In this document: positions 45,541 through 57,375 of the stretch, piece by piece
Layout: each line of letters opens with the position of its first letter
Numbering within the stretch: position 1 is the stretch's first letter
DNA from: Micromussa lordhowensis
Lineage: Eukaryota > Cnidaria > Anthozoa > Scleractinia > Lobophylliidae
Length of the DNA: 64,000 nt
Assembly: GCA_964020085.1 (NCBI GenBank)
Contig: OZ026601.1
Coordinates: forward strand, 18,396,930 to 18,460,929
Direction: 5' to 3'
The notes under the pieces: generated by a model
What the model was told of the DNA's origin: nothing
Databases searched by the model: none
The model's input: the letters and a program-made list of their open reading frames with translations, nothing else
Program-made: the position numbers and the translations under genes

Positions 45541-45557
45541 TTAAAGGAATATATCAG

Positions 45558-45559
45558 TT

Positions 45560-45597
<38 letters not shown>

Positions 45598-45770
45598 GTT
45601 GCTGCTACCGCTACCGCTACCCCTACCGCTACCGCTACCGCTACCGCTACCGCTACCGCTACCGCTACCGCTACCGCTACCGCTACCGCTACCGCTACAG
45701 CTACTGCTACTGTTACTGCTACTGCTACTGCTACTGCTACTGCTACTACTAGTAGTAGTAGTAGTAGTGA
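45558..45770. repeat. (TAC)n / (CTACCG)n / (TACTGC)n compound microsatellite
   Basis: Runs of CTA triplets, then about 15 CTACCG hexamers, then TACTGC and ACTAGTAG runs. Flanked by foldback-arm sequence (GATATATTACTTAAAGCAGATC). Long Tyr/Arg or Leu/Pro frames across it are artefacts. Confidence 0.95.
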
Positions 45771-46144
45771 TATATTACTTAAAGCAGATCTAATGTACTG
45801 TAAGTCTGTCCCTGCCGTATCTGTTATCTCCGTTGTACTTGAATCTTTTTATGCTCTTTAAAGCAGATCTGCTGTACTGTAAGTCCCTGTTGTAGCCGGT
45901 ATCACTGTTATACTTAAGATCTTTTGAGAGGTCTCTAAAAGTCTAATTATTTGTTTAGTAGGACGGATACAACGGAAACAGTGGGGAACAAACAGTACTT
46001 TGAGCTTGTTTAAGTTTGAGTTATTTTCCCTTTTTGTTTATTTTCTAAGCCGTACTTAACTGGTCTGATATGCACAATTTAATGACCTTAAGGGATATAA
46101 CGGGTGTGCCAGAGAAAAACTTAACTGAGTACCGAAATGCAAAA

Positions 46145-46905
46145 GGAACGGGGACATTGAGAAAATGATTCTATACATTTCCCGAAAATTTATCATAGCG
46201 CGTCTTGCTACCTTTGAGTGAAAAGGACTTCCAGATTTTAAAGATCGTTTCCATTTCAACTAAGCGCTTGACTTACGCATTTTTGAGCTTTTCTTTACTC
46301 TTTGACTTGTTTTTTTCGCTGATTTTAAGTTTCGTTGGCTGTTCCTATATTCCAAAAGGAACGTTCCTCTATTATCGACTGTTCCTCGTTTTTGTGTTCC
46401 TGTTGACTATAAGAGGACCAGATTTTTTACAAGATAGGAACAAAACGTTCACTCTAGTGTAAAAGGGGAACATTTCGTTCCGAGTTCCCAATTGTAAATG
46501 GAACACATTGTTCCTAAATTGATAAATTAGGACTGTTTTGTTCCGAATTCCTATCAGTGCATGGAACACATTGTTCCGAAATTGATAAATTAGGACTGTT
46601 TTGTTCCGAGTTTCTCTCTGTGAATGGAACACATTGTTCCCAAATTGGTCATTTAGGACTGTTTTGTTCCGAGTTCCTCTCTGTGAATGGAACACATTGT
46701 TGCCAAATTGGTCATTTAGGACTGTTTTGTTCTGAGTTCCTCTCTGGATATGGAACACATTGTTCCTAAATTAGTCATTTAGGACTGTTTTGTTCCAAGT
46801 TCCTCTCTGTAATTGGAAGACATTGTTCCCAAATTTGATCATTTGGGACTGTTTTGTTCTGAGTTCCTCTCTGTAAATGTAACACATTGTTCCTAATAGT
46901 AGAGC
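46145..46905 (+). mobile_element. YR-SF3 element, copy 6 (left end and array only)
   Basis: GGAACGGGGACATTGAG at 46,145, preceded by ACCGAAATGC as in copy 3, then the AGGAACGTTCCT palindrome (about 46,357) and about seven degenerate 63-bp units (46,470-46,900) with GGAACACATTGTTCC variants. The array stops at TTCCTAATAGTAGAGCC. No recombinase or helicase sequence follows, so the copy is truncated on its right. Confidence 0.85.
46470..46900. repeat. 63-bp GGAAC iteron array, copy 6 (~7 units)
   Basis: Palindromes at about 46,500, 46,563, 46,626, 46,689 and 46,752, with increasingly altered units to 46,880. Spacing is 63 bp. Several units have AAATTGATAAATTAG in place of AAATTGGTCATTTAG, as in copy 1, suggesting an older array type. 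Confidence 0.88.
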
Positions 46906-47570
46906 CGATATGTGCTTGAATTGCTCACTTTCTGTTAAAAGCACCAAAATTTGCACAAATGTAGTATTAATGAGCTGATCAAAATGAGATATGGAGACAC
47001 AGGCGCAAGTTGTACTTAAGGGTTGTTTATGCATAAATTAAAAATGGCCGCCACCTTGAACCAGAAGTTGATTTCCTTTTAACTAGGGAGCTCTAAAAAA
47101 GACCGAAAACAAGTAAAATTGACCAAAAAGCGGCCTAAAAAGCAATAAATGCTAAAGTTGATCGTTCTCTTGAAAGAAAAAAAAACTGATAAGTAATCGA
47201 AATAAAGAAAAAATTCAAAATGGCCGTTATTTTACCGGAAGTTAGAAATAAAAGAAGTAAAAGACAAATTTAAATCTTCTTAATGGTATAAAAACAGCTG
47301 GGACGAACAGAAACATACAGAAAAAAATATAACGAGAAAGTATAGCCTACACATTCTTGACCGGAAATGGAAAAACTACATTCATTATGACGACTAAAGA
47401 AAAGAAATTCAGTTTCAGTGGAGTTTCTTTTTACTCTTTTTCGTTACTACACTTTCAGATGTTTGTTGCATAAATGTTTCTTCAAAGTGTATGCTGGTAC
47501 AACATCTGTTATGTTCATGTAACAATAACGTATGAACAAATTTTCTGCAAAGTAGAGTTGATTCACTGGT
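46906..47570. other. Intergenic repeat-like DNA
   Basis: Contains two AAAATGGCCG(C/T) words next to ACCAGAAGTTG / ACCGGAAGTTAG (about 47,041 and 47,218), which look like a dispersed non-coding repeat. No gene recognised. Confidence 0.4.
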
Positions 47571-47572
47571 TT

Positions 47573-50500
47573 TCGCATTCCTCTTGACATGCACACAAAG
47601 CTGTACAGCGCAGGCTAACTCTGCGACAACCACATCCTCCACGGCATCCCTTTTTGCAGCCACATTTGACTAGCTCTTGGCACGACTTGGTTATTTCCGG
47701 TAGTGTTGTCCATAGTGGCCTCCACTCTCCATTGTCAGTTATCCAGCCCCAATGTCATGGACTTGGAACAAGAGGACTTGCGATGAGCGCTTGTCCCCAG
47801 ATGTGGCCAGCCTGATAGGCTGTGCGCTTAACGTGCTGAAGCAAAGCATCGCGTGTCGGTGGGATGGAGTCAAACCTACGGGACTTCAGAGTAAACAGTT
47901 GCTTCCGGGCTTCGTCAACAGTCAAGCGGCTACTCGTTCTATCATACAACAGAACGACATATCGCTCAAGGACTTGCATCCAGTCATCATGTATCGATGT
48001 TGGGGAGCTAGACAAGGCGATGAAAATAGGTGTAATCTGAGGGAAACTGTTCCAGGTTTCGAGTGCTGTCTTCTTGGACTTTCCACAGAAGCAGGACACA
48101 GTGTCACATCCAGTGAACGCGTGGAAGGCTGGCAAAGCAACTGCATTGTTCTGACCAAGGGAACTGGCAATCTCATGAGCTGGAACATAGCGCAGATTGG
48201 TACCAGTGCTAAATACTACCCATAGTTGGATGCTCTCTTGTGTTTGCTCCTGCAGCTTCTGCACCAGAGCGACAGCCAGTACGAGAACGTCAGTGTCAAC
48301 GGAACGGACAACGATTCTGACAAAGCCTGACTTGACTGCATCTGCTACATGGAGAAACATCCTTGTATCAGCTTCTTCCTGTGTGCATGGTGCCAGTTGG
48401 GAGACATCTTCGAGAGGGAGAGTGCTGAGCACGCCTTGGCCATGGGATGAGACTACCTGCTTCTCACTGGAGTGAATAGATGCGGCACACAGAGCAAGGA
48501 GCCTGAACAATTCTTGCTTATTGCACCCATCTCGCAGGAATTCCTGCCAGTTTCTTGGAAGCTTGTTTCCAGGTGCAAGTCGTTGCCGCACACCCTGTCC
48601 ATGTTTGTGCCGAGTGGTTGCTTTCAAGCTTGCCTCCACATACTCATCCCAGACAATATTGATGCGCTTAACATGCTGGAGTTGTGCAGAAAAGTACCGG
48701 GCAAATGTGTTAGATGCGTATTCGGCAAACGTTTTGTCTTCAACAGAAGGCTTTATCATGTTCACCAGGGCAGCTCCATCCATCATGATTACTTCTGAGT
48801 TCGCTGGAGCCTCCTTCTGCTGAGTGGTAAGTAACTGAAGAGAAGATGCTAGGTTGGATTTCTGTCGAGGAAGGCGCAAATGCCCATCTTCAGCAATAGA
48901 TGGTGCCAAACTCGGCCAGGCGAAGGGATATCAGGAACACGAGGAGAAGGAGTTCTAGGTGGAAGGCAGTGTACCAGAACAGGAACTGTGGCACTGAAGA
49001 TCGCTGACACGCACACCACTCGTCCAAGGAAAGGACGTCATTATCTCCACCCTCTACATATCTATGACATCAAAACAATAACTAATTTGTATTAGAACGG
49101 CAAGTCATTCATTCAAATGCGACGATTCGCATGCTATAATCTTGCAGGAATATATACTAGTGATACAATGGTTTCGATTGGCATATTGTTTTAATGCCTG
49201 ATATTATAAAAGAAAAATGATTTAAATAACTGTTTTATTAAACTTTGCCACAGAAAAAATATTTTTCATTGGCGACACGTACAATCAAGAATCAAGAATT
49301 AGCAAAATGATTTTTGAAGAATTTTAAGCCAATCAGAGTTGAGTTGCCGAGTAAAATGTATGTTATTACTAATTTAACATATGTTAACATATTTACCTCT
49401 GATATGCACTCTTAAGAACAAGATATAAGGAGCATGCTGTTACTTGGTGCGCCCTTCGGGTCCGTGTAACACTTGTTGCCTTAAGGAAAGACTCTGCAGT
49501 TCCCAGAGTTGCTACATTTGCGTCTGCCAAAGCAACTGTCCAACCACTCCCCTCGAGCCAATCTCCGATAACTTGCAGGAACGCCATCTCAATATGAAGA
49601 CCCCCGAAGACTATTACAAACTTATTCTCTCCGTAATCACTTGGCCACAGCCACTGGATTTCGTTAGCCACTGCAAATAATGGTTGGTCAAAGGCAATAA
49701 CTGGAACTTGCCCAGGGTTCAGTTGCTCTACGGAGAGCTTTATAACCGCCATCGCATGCCTTATCATTGCAATAGATTTGGCCTGATCAGGGAAAAGGGG
49801 CAGTAGCGCAGAGATCGCGACAGACGAAGGAGGGGCACATGACGGTTGGTGCGAGTGAAAAGCCGCCCAAGATATAGGGGTGTTTTTATCCACCATTTCT
49901 TGGCCTGTCACTAACGTGCTTGCTTGATCAAGCCAAGAATGTTTGTCCACTATAGCATGACGGAAGTTGGTTTCGTCTGACTTGAGTTGAGATGTAGTGG
50001 GCGGGAGCTGCAGTTTATATATCGGTGCTTCTACCGGGGCGACGTCAGTATAGGTAGATGGAAGTTCCTTTATGACGGTCTTGTTGCTGCTGTCGCTAAT
50101 GTTGATCCGTTCTCGTGCAGTACCAGGATTGTCAGTAATCATCTGGAATAATGAAATTCCAGTGCCGTGGAATGAATCCTTCCCAGTGGTAGAGCTAGGG
50201 TTGTGATCTATATTGTCCACTGCTGCTGTGGTAAATAAACCAAGACGGAGATTCGGTGGGCACACTGCTTTGTCTTCATGGTATCGGCGACAAACCTCAT
50301 TTCCAAGCTGTGTGGATATACTCAAGACCCTGTCATACGAAACGGAAATTCCAAGGTTGTATAGAGTCTCAACTAGATCGCGGCTACGTGTCTTTGCGTG
50401 TATGGATAACCCGACGTAAATTGGAAGCGGGGATTCTCGAGATTTGTTTCAACGTTCCCGTTTGACTTCCCCCTCACGACGACGGACATAAGTGTTGAAT

Positions 50501-51383
50501 TGGACTAACTGTGCAATCGTAAGAGCTGCCTGACCCTTCGAAGCACTCTCTGCTTGGTCGTTGATGTTTTGTCCAAGTAAAATCATTTTCAGAAAAGAAA
50601 GCAAGGACTGGGGAACAGACCTAACCTGACAGTTCTCATCAACGATCCGTTAAACGAGTATTTATTGCCTAGTATGTCTTTTCGAATTATTGCCGCTGCC
50701 TTTGCTAAGTGCATACCTTCGTCGTCCAGATCTTCTTTATGTCTCTTTTGAAGCACGTTACCTACATCTTCATGAAATACCAAGTAAACATCTCGTCCCT
50801 TGTTGAAATATTCCAGGCTAGCTACTTGGTGAACAATCCGTTCTTTAAGATGATAAGTGTTTAACTTTGCAGTCGTCTTCATACCGAGCTGTTCCAGGGC
50901 AAAGGTTAAAATCTTGGCAAGGTCTGCTAACCTGAAGGTGGGAAGTTCGGCTCCAGTCTTTCGAGATTCTTCAATAAATGTAACTACTTCTGCCATGGCA
51001 ATCCCTTCTAGCCGTTGAGGCTTCTCCTCCTTCGGGATGTTTTCTCGTCTTGCGTACTCAGCTCTTCTATAAAGCATCATTAAGCACGTTACATGATAAC
51101 GTGCCTCTAGTGCGATAAGATCTCCCCCACCAAGTTTAGCTAAAAGCTTCTCATCATTAAGTAAAGTAGCACATTCTCAAACTCGAGCATCTAATTCCAT
51201 AGTTGAGACTTCGTGAAACGGTCCTTTTTCAGATTCGCATATAAAACAAGATGCCGGGGATTCTTTCGTATAAGAAGCAGCATTTGATGGAGGTATTATT
51301 TGGGTCAAATTATGGGCATATAACCACGCAAAGTAACCATGAAGTACGCATATCCACTGCGAGAGTGCATGGCAACGCTGCAT
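47573..51383 (-). pseudogene. Decayed cysteine-rich multi-copy gene (PIN/XPG-like domain suspected)
   Basis: Read on the minus strand: an N-terminal CFICES segment and LDARV (51,383-51,180); LGGGDLIALEARYH (about 51,120); a 163-residue frame (51,080-50,589) ending at donor ACTGTCAG/GTTAGG; then GQNINDQAES, LPIYVGLSIHAKTRSRDLVE and LGISVSYDRVLSIS; DNIDHNPSSTTGKDSFHGTG; GGLHIEMAFLQVIGDWL; QFLFWYTAFHLELL; EEADTRMFLHVADAV; RSVDTDVLVLAVAL; FHAFTGCDTVSCFCGKSKK; and a C-terminal CGCKKGCRGGCGCRR cysteine cluster ending at TGA 47,573. The D-rich EADTR...SVDTDVLVL part resembles PIN/FEN1-type nuclease folds. I associate this protein with large repetitive families in cnidarians and do not know its function. 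Breaks: TGA at about 50,448 (KRER-stop), frame changes near 48,900, and TGA at 47,753-47,755. It is probably mobile-element derived. Confidence 0.65.
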
Positions 51384-51417
51384 GGCAACACATGCGCATC
51401 ACCACAGTAAAAGCAAG

Positions 51418-51728
51418 ATGGCGGACGGCGGTAAACGATCGCGATTCAATCCCGTTTATTTTAACGGTAGAAGAATTTTAGACTTTTCTACTTTAAGGCC
51501 CAAAAACCAGTCTAAGGTTCAAAAACAAAGAGCAGGGTGTTCGGCGAGGTCTCTTGACTTCAACAGGGCTCAGTATATGCCAGAGGATGGTGCAGCAAAC
51601 ACAGTGACGGATGATGAAGCGGAAGTAGATGTTTGTGATGGACTGCACAAGCAGCCGTTGTCGACGACTTGCGAGGCTGTTTCTGAGGATCAGGGCACTT
51701 TGATGGTTGAGCAATTGATAATACAGGA
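51418..51728 (+). CDS. Candidate first exon, unknown protein
   Basis: ATGGCGGACGGCGG at 51,418 follows AAAGCAAGATGGCGG, a strong eukaryotic start context, and opens about 104 codons (MADGGKRSRFNPVYFNGRRI, later LDFNRAQYMPEDG and an acidic stretch) up to a good splice donor, ACAGGA/GTATGT, at 51,729. It is divergent from the cysteine-rich pseudogene about 35 bases away, so the two may share a promoter region. The exon ends in phase 2, which does not fit the phase-0 start of the KDZ exon at 53,780, so it is not directly joined to it. No family recognised. Confidence 0.4.
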
Positions 51729-51869
51729 GTATGTCCTTCTATTTTGTCGGTATGATGGCATGACTATGATTGACCATCAGAGGTTTGCCTTCCTCAGTTT
51801 AACAGCGGTCAGCACAAACTTATGGTTGGTATTTATGAAAGGAATGTCTGTTTAGCCACAAGTGTAATA

Positions 51870-52418
51870 ACTGGTCAAGATTTTAATGAAGGTCACAACT
51901 GACAAGTGCAATATTATTTTGAATAAAATGTCTTATTATGGTCACAAGTGTAATATGGTGCGATCACAAATGTAATTAAAAACGGTTGGTGACAAATGGT
52001 ACACAAAGAAACCTGGATTCAACCTTTTTCCAGACACAAAGTTAACATAACCTGTCAATGAAATTGTTGTGCTGTAGGCCTTTGCCCTTTATCTTTTGTA
52101 GTGTATATATATTTTAAAAAAATGATGTCATGACTAAATAAGCATAGCTATTTTTATTATTTAAAAATAAAGAAACCAATCCGTATTATTACATTTTCCT
52201 CTCATGAACACATTTTAAGGTGGCTTACTACAGTTTTGATGGAGTATAAGAGCACAACTTTTAACTCTTTCGAAAAAGGTTCCAAGCTGTTTTTCCCTTC
52301 ACTTTTTACTGTTTGCTTAAGTCTTTTACCATTCCATGTGAAATTTGAGCAATTAAACGTCAACATATGGCCAAAATGAGCAACTGAGTACCCAATGAGA
52401 GACTCGGCAGTAGTAGGT
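51870..52418. other. Intergenic DNA
   Basis: Short repeated words CACAAGTGTAATA / ACAAATGTAATTA occur at 51,858-51,975. Otherwise nothing identifiable. Confidence 0.35.
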
Positions 52419-52420
52419 TA

Positions 52421-52674
52421 GAGCGGTTTTCATTTGAGTGTGGAAATGTAATTGGTTTTGTGTTTGCGTTTGGTTTTCACGCTACGTGATTGGCTTAAAA
52501 GATTCGCGCCACTTTTTCATCCAATCAGAAGTAAAACCAAAACCAATTGTGTCATTGCTTGCCGCGCTTTTCCTCAGCTACATGTAATTACTTTGAGTTT
52601 TGACTGGTTCACTGTATTGTTTGTGATAAGCTAGTTTTGGTTTTGGTTTTACAACACTCAAATGAAAACCGCTC
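52421..52674. mobile_element. 254-bp MITE, TA target duplication
   Basis: Inverted ends GAGCGGTTTTCATTTGAG(TGT) at 52,421 and its exact complement ending at 52,674, flanked by TA at 52,419-52,420 and 52,675-52,676. There is no coding capacity. The TA duplication suggests a Tc1/mariner-type mobiliser, which is inferred. Confidence 0.85.
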
Positions 52675-52676
52675 TA

Positions 52677-53779
52677 AGACATAGTGAAAAAGACATGTTA
52701 GGTTAAGACACGTTTTTCTCTAAATCTACCCGTATGACCCCACCTCAGAATTTCAGGAACAAGAAATTAGGTCTGAACACATGTTTGAAAGCAGTTGCTA
52801 CATTTTTTTTGTGATTAAATGCCTTTGAAGTGTTAAAGATGTTTTCGTTTTTTCTTAAGTTTAGTTGTGTCATTTTTGCTTGCACGATTAACACTGACAA
52901 CTGGCAGGCAATTGTAGCATGCGCTACTAAGTCTTGGAAAAATTGTAGTAAGCCTCCTTAATGGGCTCTTCTCCAAACTCAGTGTTCTTTCACTTCACTC
53001 ACTCTATAAATTCCATGCATTCTGTTTTGTTTTTTCATATTTCAACAGCCTTCTAACTGCCTCTATTTCCTCACTTCTACAGCTTAATCGTGATTATCAT
53101 GCATTTATCATTAACTCGCCCTCATCCCAAACTACACAAAATCTTGCATCAGTATCAATTTACTATTTAGCTCTTAAGCCGCAAATATTTGGAATAATAT
53201 TCCTTTCAATATAGGCAACAGCCTTTCCATTAGCAACTTAAATAAGAACCTAAACCATATCTTTTAAGTCTGAAAAAAAAAAAATGTTGATCTTACGAGT
53301 GGGCAAAGTTGAGCTATTTCACCTTCAAAAATGGCCAGGAGACTGGAACCGAATTTATTGTGTTGTGACGTCAGTTTGTGTGTTCTGGTTTGTTTGTAAA
53401 CACCTTGTTATTGAAGAAAAATTCAGAGGTGAAGAAAATGTCAAGTGATTCTGAATCGAATAGTTTCGTCAATTTTTGTAGTAGTTCTCATGAAGATATT
53501 ATGGAGGACGAGGAGGATGATGTTGAAGAAAGCTCTAACACACAAACTTACGTCACGCGATTTGTCACGTGACATTTTGACTGCGCAATTCAAATGCCAT
53601 TTTTAAGGGAAAAATAGCTCAACTTTGTGTGCTCATAAAATTAACAATTTTTATCGTAGGCATCCCAAATTGTGGAATTGTGCATTTCAAACGTTATATT
53701 TTCATATTATGTGGAAAAAATTTTCGCTTCATTAAGCCACTTTAAGCTGCAAAAGTTGTTTAAAATGTGACTCTTCCAG
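52677..53779. other. Intergenic DNA with one small acidic frame
   Basis: The plus-strand frame from ATG 53,438 to 53,572 encodes about 44 residues, Ser/Glu/Asp-rich (MSSDSESNSF, MEDEEDDVEESS). Its sequence context resembles the acidic N-terminal exons of transposase-like genes, but I cannot connect it to the KDZ gene. Otherwise AT-rich with no feature. Confidence 0.35.
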
Positions 53780-56700
53780 ATGCTTTTCTATAATAATGAG
53801 TCTGTGGAAAAATGGCATGGAACTAGATGTATCACGTTTATGTCTTTTTTGTGTGTTAAACTTTTAGATTTTTTGGGTGAAGACTGCAGTCATATCAGGG
53901 CATTGCTTGTTTTAGTGGATGAACTGGATAATGTTTTTGACATTACACCAGATCACTTTTTATTGCCATTTGCAGATGATCACAATTATTCAGTAAGTGT
54001 TTGGTGTTTGGTGGATCATGAAAGGTGCTTTTGTGGACCCTAATTTTTGTAGGATGTGGCTAGTTGGTACTGCTGTTTCCTTTCTTTTATTATTGCGTAC
54101 CCTGACATAATTACTGTAAAATTATCTGTTATGCAGCTTATGTGTTGATGTTAATTATTAAAGTAGTTAGAATTACTATTCTTTAATTACTCCAGGACTG
54201 CCATGAAAATTTGTTCATAACGATTGTGTGCAAAAAAAATAATTTTATCTTCCAGTCACAGTTTAAAGTGGTGAAGTTGCGTGGTGCCTCCAGTGCAGTT
54301 GGTGTTATGGAACCAAACCCAGCAGTTGTCTTCTGTGATCATGGGTTTTCCTGTCTAAGTTGTACTCGTTGTCCAAGAGACTGTGATCACACCAAATATC
54401 TTCAGTATCTGAAAGACAATATACATGAAATGTTGCTGACCTACTGCTTGCTTCCACTGAACCAGATACTGCTCAGCCCTTTCCTTCCTCATCTAACAAC
54501 TCTGTTATTCCAGCAACATCTCAACTGCCCATTCCATTTGATTTAACTGAGTCACTACAACATGTTCTTATTGAGCTACCTGAAAACAGGTTGCCTGTAT
54601 GTCCAGACACTGGTGCTCTTCTTGTTGTTCCCTCTTTACCGCTTGTTGGTAGTCTTCATGATAAGTGTTCACAGTGCCAAAGTGCTTGGAGTATTGATGA
54701 CCCACTGGTCAATGGCTGGAAAGATTGTTCCATTAGGCTATATACAAGGAAGCGGTGGTATGAGTGTAATGGTAAGTATCATTGCTGCCTTTTATTTAGT
54801 TGATACCACATTGGTTATAAATTGCAACATCTCACAAAGTTACTTTAGTACGTTTCTGAGAAAGGCATTATTTAATAAGTAAATTAATTATATCAGTGGA
54901 GCGAGGAAAACCAGCACTCATTAAAAATCTTTGAGGCTGACCTTCTTGATTACAATATTGTCATCCTAAGTTTGCATTTGTGTGGTGATAGTTCAATCAG
55001 TAAGGGTGAAAGTGATTAAATGCATTGAATCATTCTTGCAAACATGTTATTAATAAGCAGAATATCAATAGTATTGCCCTAAATTCTTCACAAAAGTATC
55101 TTTATGTTTTTGAATTTACTAGTGGAAAACAAATCATTTCCGTCTCATCATTTTCAATGATGTTTAGGTGCATTGGCTCCTTGGCAACATCAATGGTATT
55201 TTAACACCAATTTATAGACTGATTTACTTACACGTTAATAATGTTACATCAAGTGTTTGTTACTTTGTGAGATTAATTTACAGCTGTCTTTTAATGTTGA
55301 AAGTCTATTACAGACCTTGCTCTGATGTATCATGTGGATCTCGCTTGTTGTATGATGGCAGAGAAAGTGCTATTCTGTGCATGAAAAAATTTGCTGTGAC
55401 ATATGATGTCTTAAGAGATTATATGTTCCATTTTTTAGAGGGAAGGTTAGACTGCTACTTAAATTTTATAACTGTATGGTGTCATATCAGTAATAATGAT
55501 GTAGATGTAGTGCTTTTACATTATACTGAATAAGGACAAGGCTGCTGACTAAGAAAATTTTAAAGGAGCCCTCAGAGCTAAAGGCTGAGAACTTGGGAGC
55601 CCAACATATGAAGTGAAAGGTGTTTCTGTGAAAAATTCAGGTGCCGAGAGTTACTCTTCTGGTTTCCCAGGGTACCGGCCTGCTGTTAAGCAACAGCCTT
55701 GTAGGAAATAGGCATGTGTTGTTATTGTGACAGTTTAACTTCTACTTCAGGTTGTCATGCTGTGTTACTGAACTACTCTTTAAGCATGTCCTGAGAGATT
55801 ACTTCTTCACTTTGAATTATTCTGTTTTGTGGCAATTTGGGTTTGTTAAATATAGGCATTTCAATGTCCATATTGAAGTTAATGCTTACATACATGTATC
55901 TGTCTCTTTCTCCTTGCCTTTCAGGTGCACAATGTATACCTACTACAACATCTGGGGACTTGTTTTGCAGGATGCAGGTGTAGATCAGTTTCAAATGCTT
56001 TTCTCATACAATATGTGGCGATCCACATGGTACGGATTTTTGAACCTCCTAGACATTGACTACTCATCAGGTTTTTGTTGCCCAATTTGTGGCTGTAATA
56101 ATGTGGACACCATCATTTGTGATGGGACAAGTTTGGCTTTCCGCAAGGAGCTTTGTTCTTTATTACAGTCATCGTCAAGTTCAGAGTCGCGTCCTTGTGA
56201 TCTTTTCACTGGAAGATAAGTATAACATATAAGTGGCTTTGGTAAGATGTGGTAAGATAAACTACTGAATTATGGAAGCATTTTTGAAGGTGCTCGTCAT
56301 TTAATAATAATAAGTAGATGGTAAAACAACGTTGTCAAAGTGGGAACAGTTGTTTTTAAATTGAAAAGAATTGGCTGCACACCTTGATATTTGCTCATCC
56401 AGTTGCTAATTTGTAGACTTATAATAATTTTATTGTAATCACTAGGTACAAAGATCGAGTATTTATTGTGGAGAAATCAATCAGGGACACCCTATTAGTA
56501 CTCTGTTCTAACCCTGCCAACATCACTGATGAAATGTACACTGATTTGCAATTGAAGTTGTCATCCACTTACCCAGAGCTGGCTGGGTTTCTTAACTGTT
56601 GCTTCCATCAGTATGGTAAAGATGCCCCATTTCCAAGTGGTATTTCCAAATTCATCCTGGCAATCAGCAAGAACACTCCAATTTGTGCAATCTTCCAACC

Positions 56701-57375
56701 AATTGATGAACTCCAAGGTCTGTGTACAAAGATTTTGCAAGGACATTGTGTTAATCAACACCCAGGCGACATGCTACTGCTACAAAGGAAATGCCCGCTG
56801 TTGTTTGAATTGATAACAGAAATGGATGACCCAGCCCTCATGTCCAAGATGCGAGATCTGCTAAGAAAACTTCTACAGATAGCTGGTGCTCCATTTAGGG
56901 TGAATGGATCTCCAGAGGTCCCCATTGGATCAGAGGGCAATGCCATTGTGGATGGTTTGACATATTTTCCATCACTTCCATTACTAAGAGGAAGGGACTG
57001 TTACCAAGTAGACAGACAGAGAAGTACTTCTGAAGTAATTTGCAACAAAAAAGCTGGAAGACACCCTTCACTGTTACCAGGCATCTTTCTTGTCCACTGT
57101 GAACATGGTACATTTACATAAATTTCATCATATATTTTACACCCTACTGTATTTTTATTTTAATGACATATGTTGAATTTTCCATATACATGTACTGTTA
57201 CCTTTTTTTGCTCAGCCTTTTCATACATTACCTTTTTCTCCTGATACAGTGTATATACATTGCTCTGCCTTGTAATAATATTGAAATTATAATAATAATG
57301 AAATCTGATGAAGATCACCTTAAGATTGTAATTAAGTTTGTTAATTTGTGTCTGTTTTTTGTTATTTGTAACAAA

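Noticed and set aside
45534..45793. Tyr/Arg- and Leu/Pro-repeat proteins
   Set aside because: Products of the CTACCG/TAC microsatellite.
51418..53992. Joining the 51,418 exon to the KDZ gene
   Set aside because: The donor at 51,729 leaves phase 2, which would give a stop soon after entering the phase-0 exon at 53,780.
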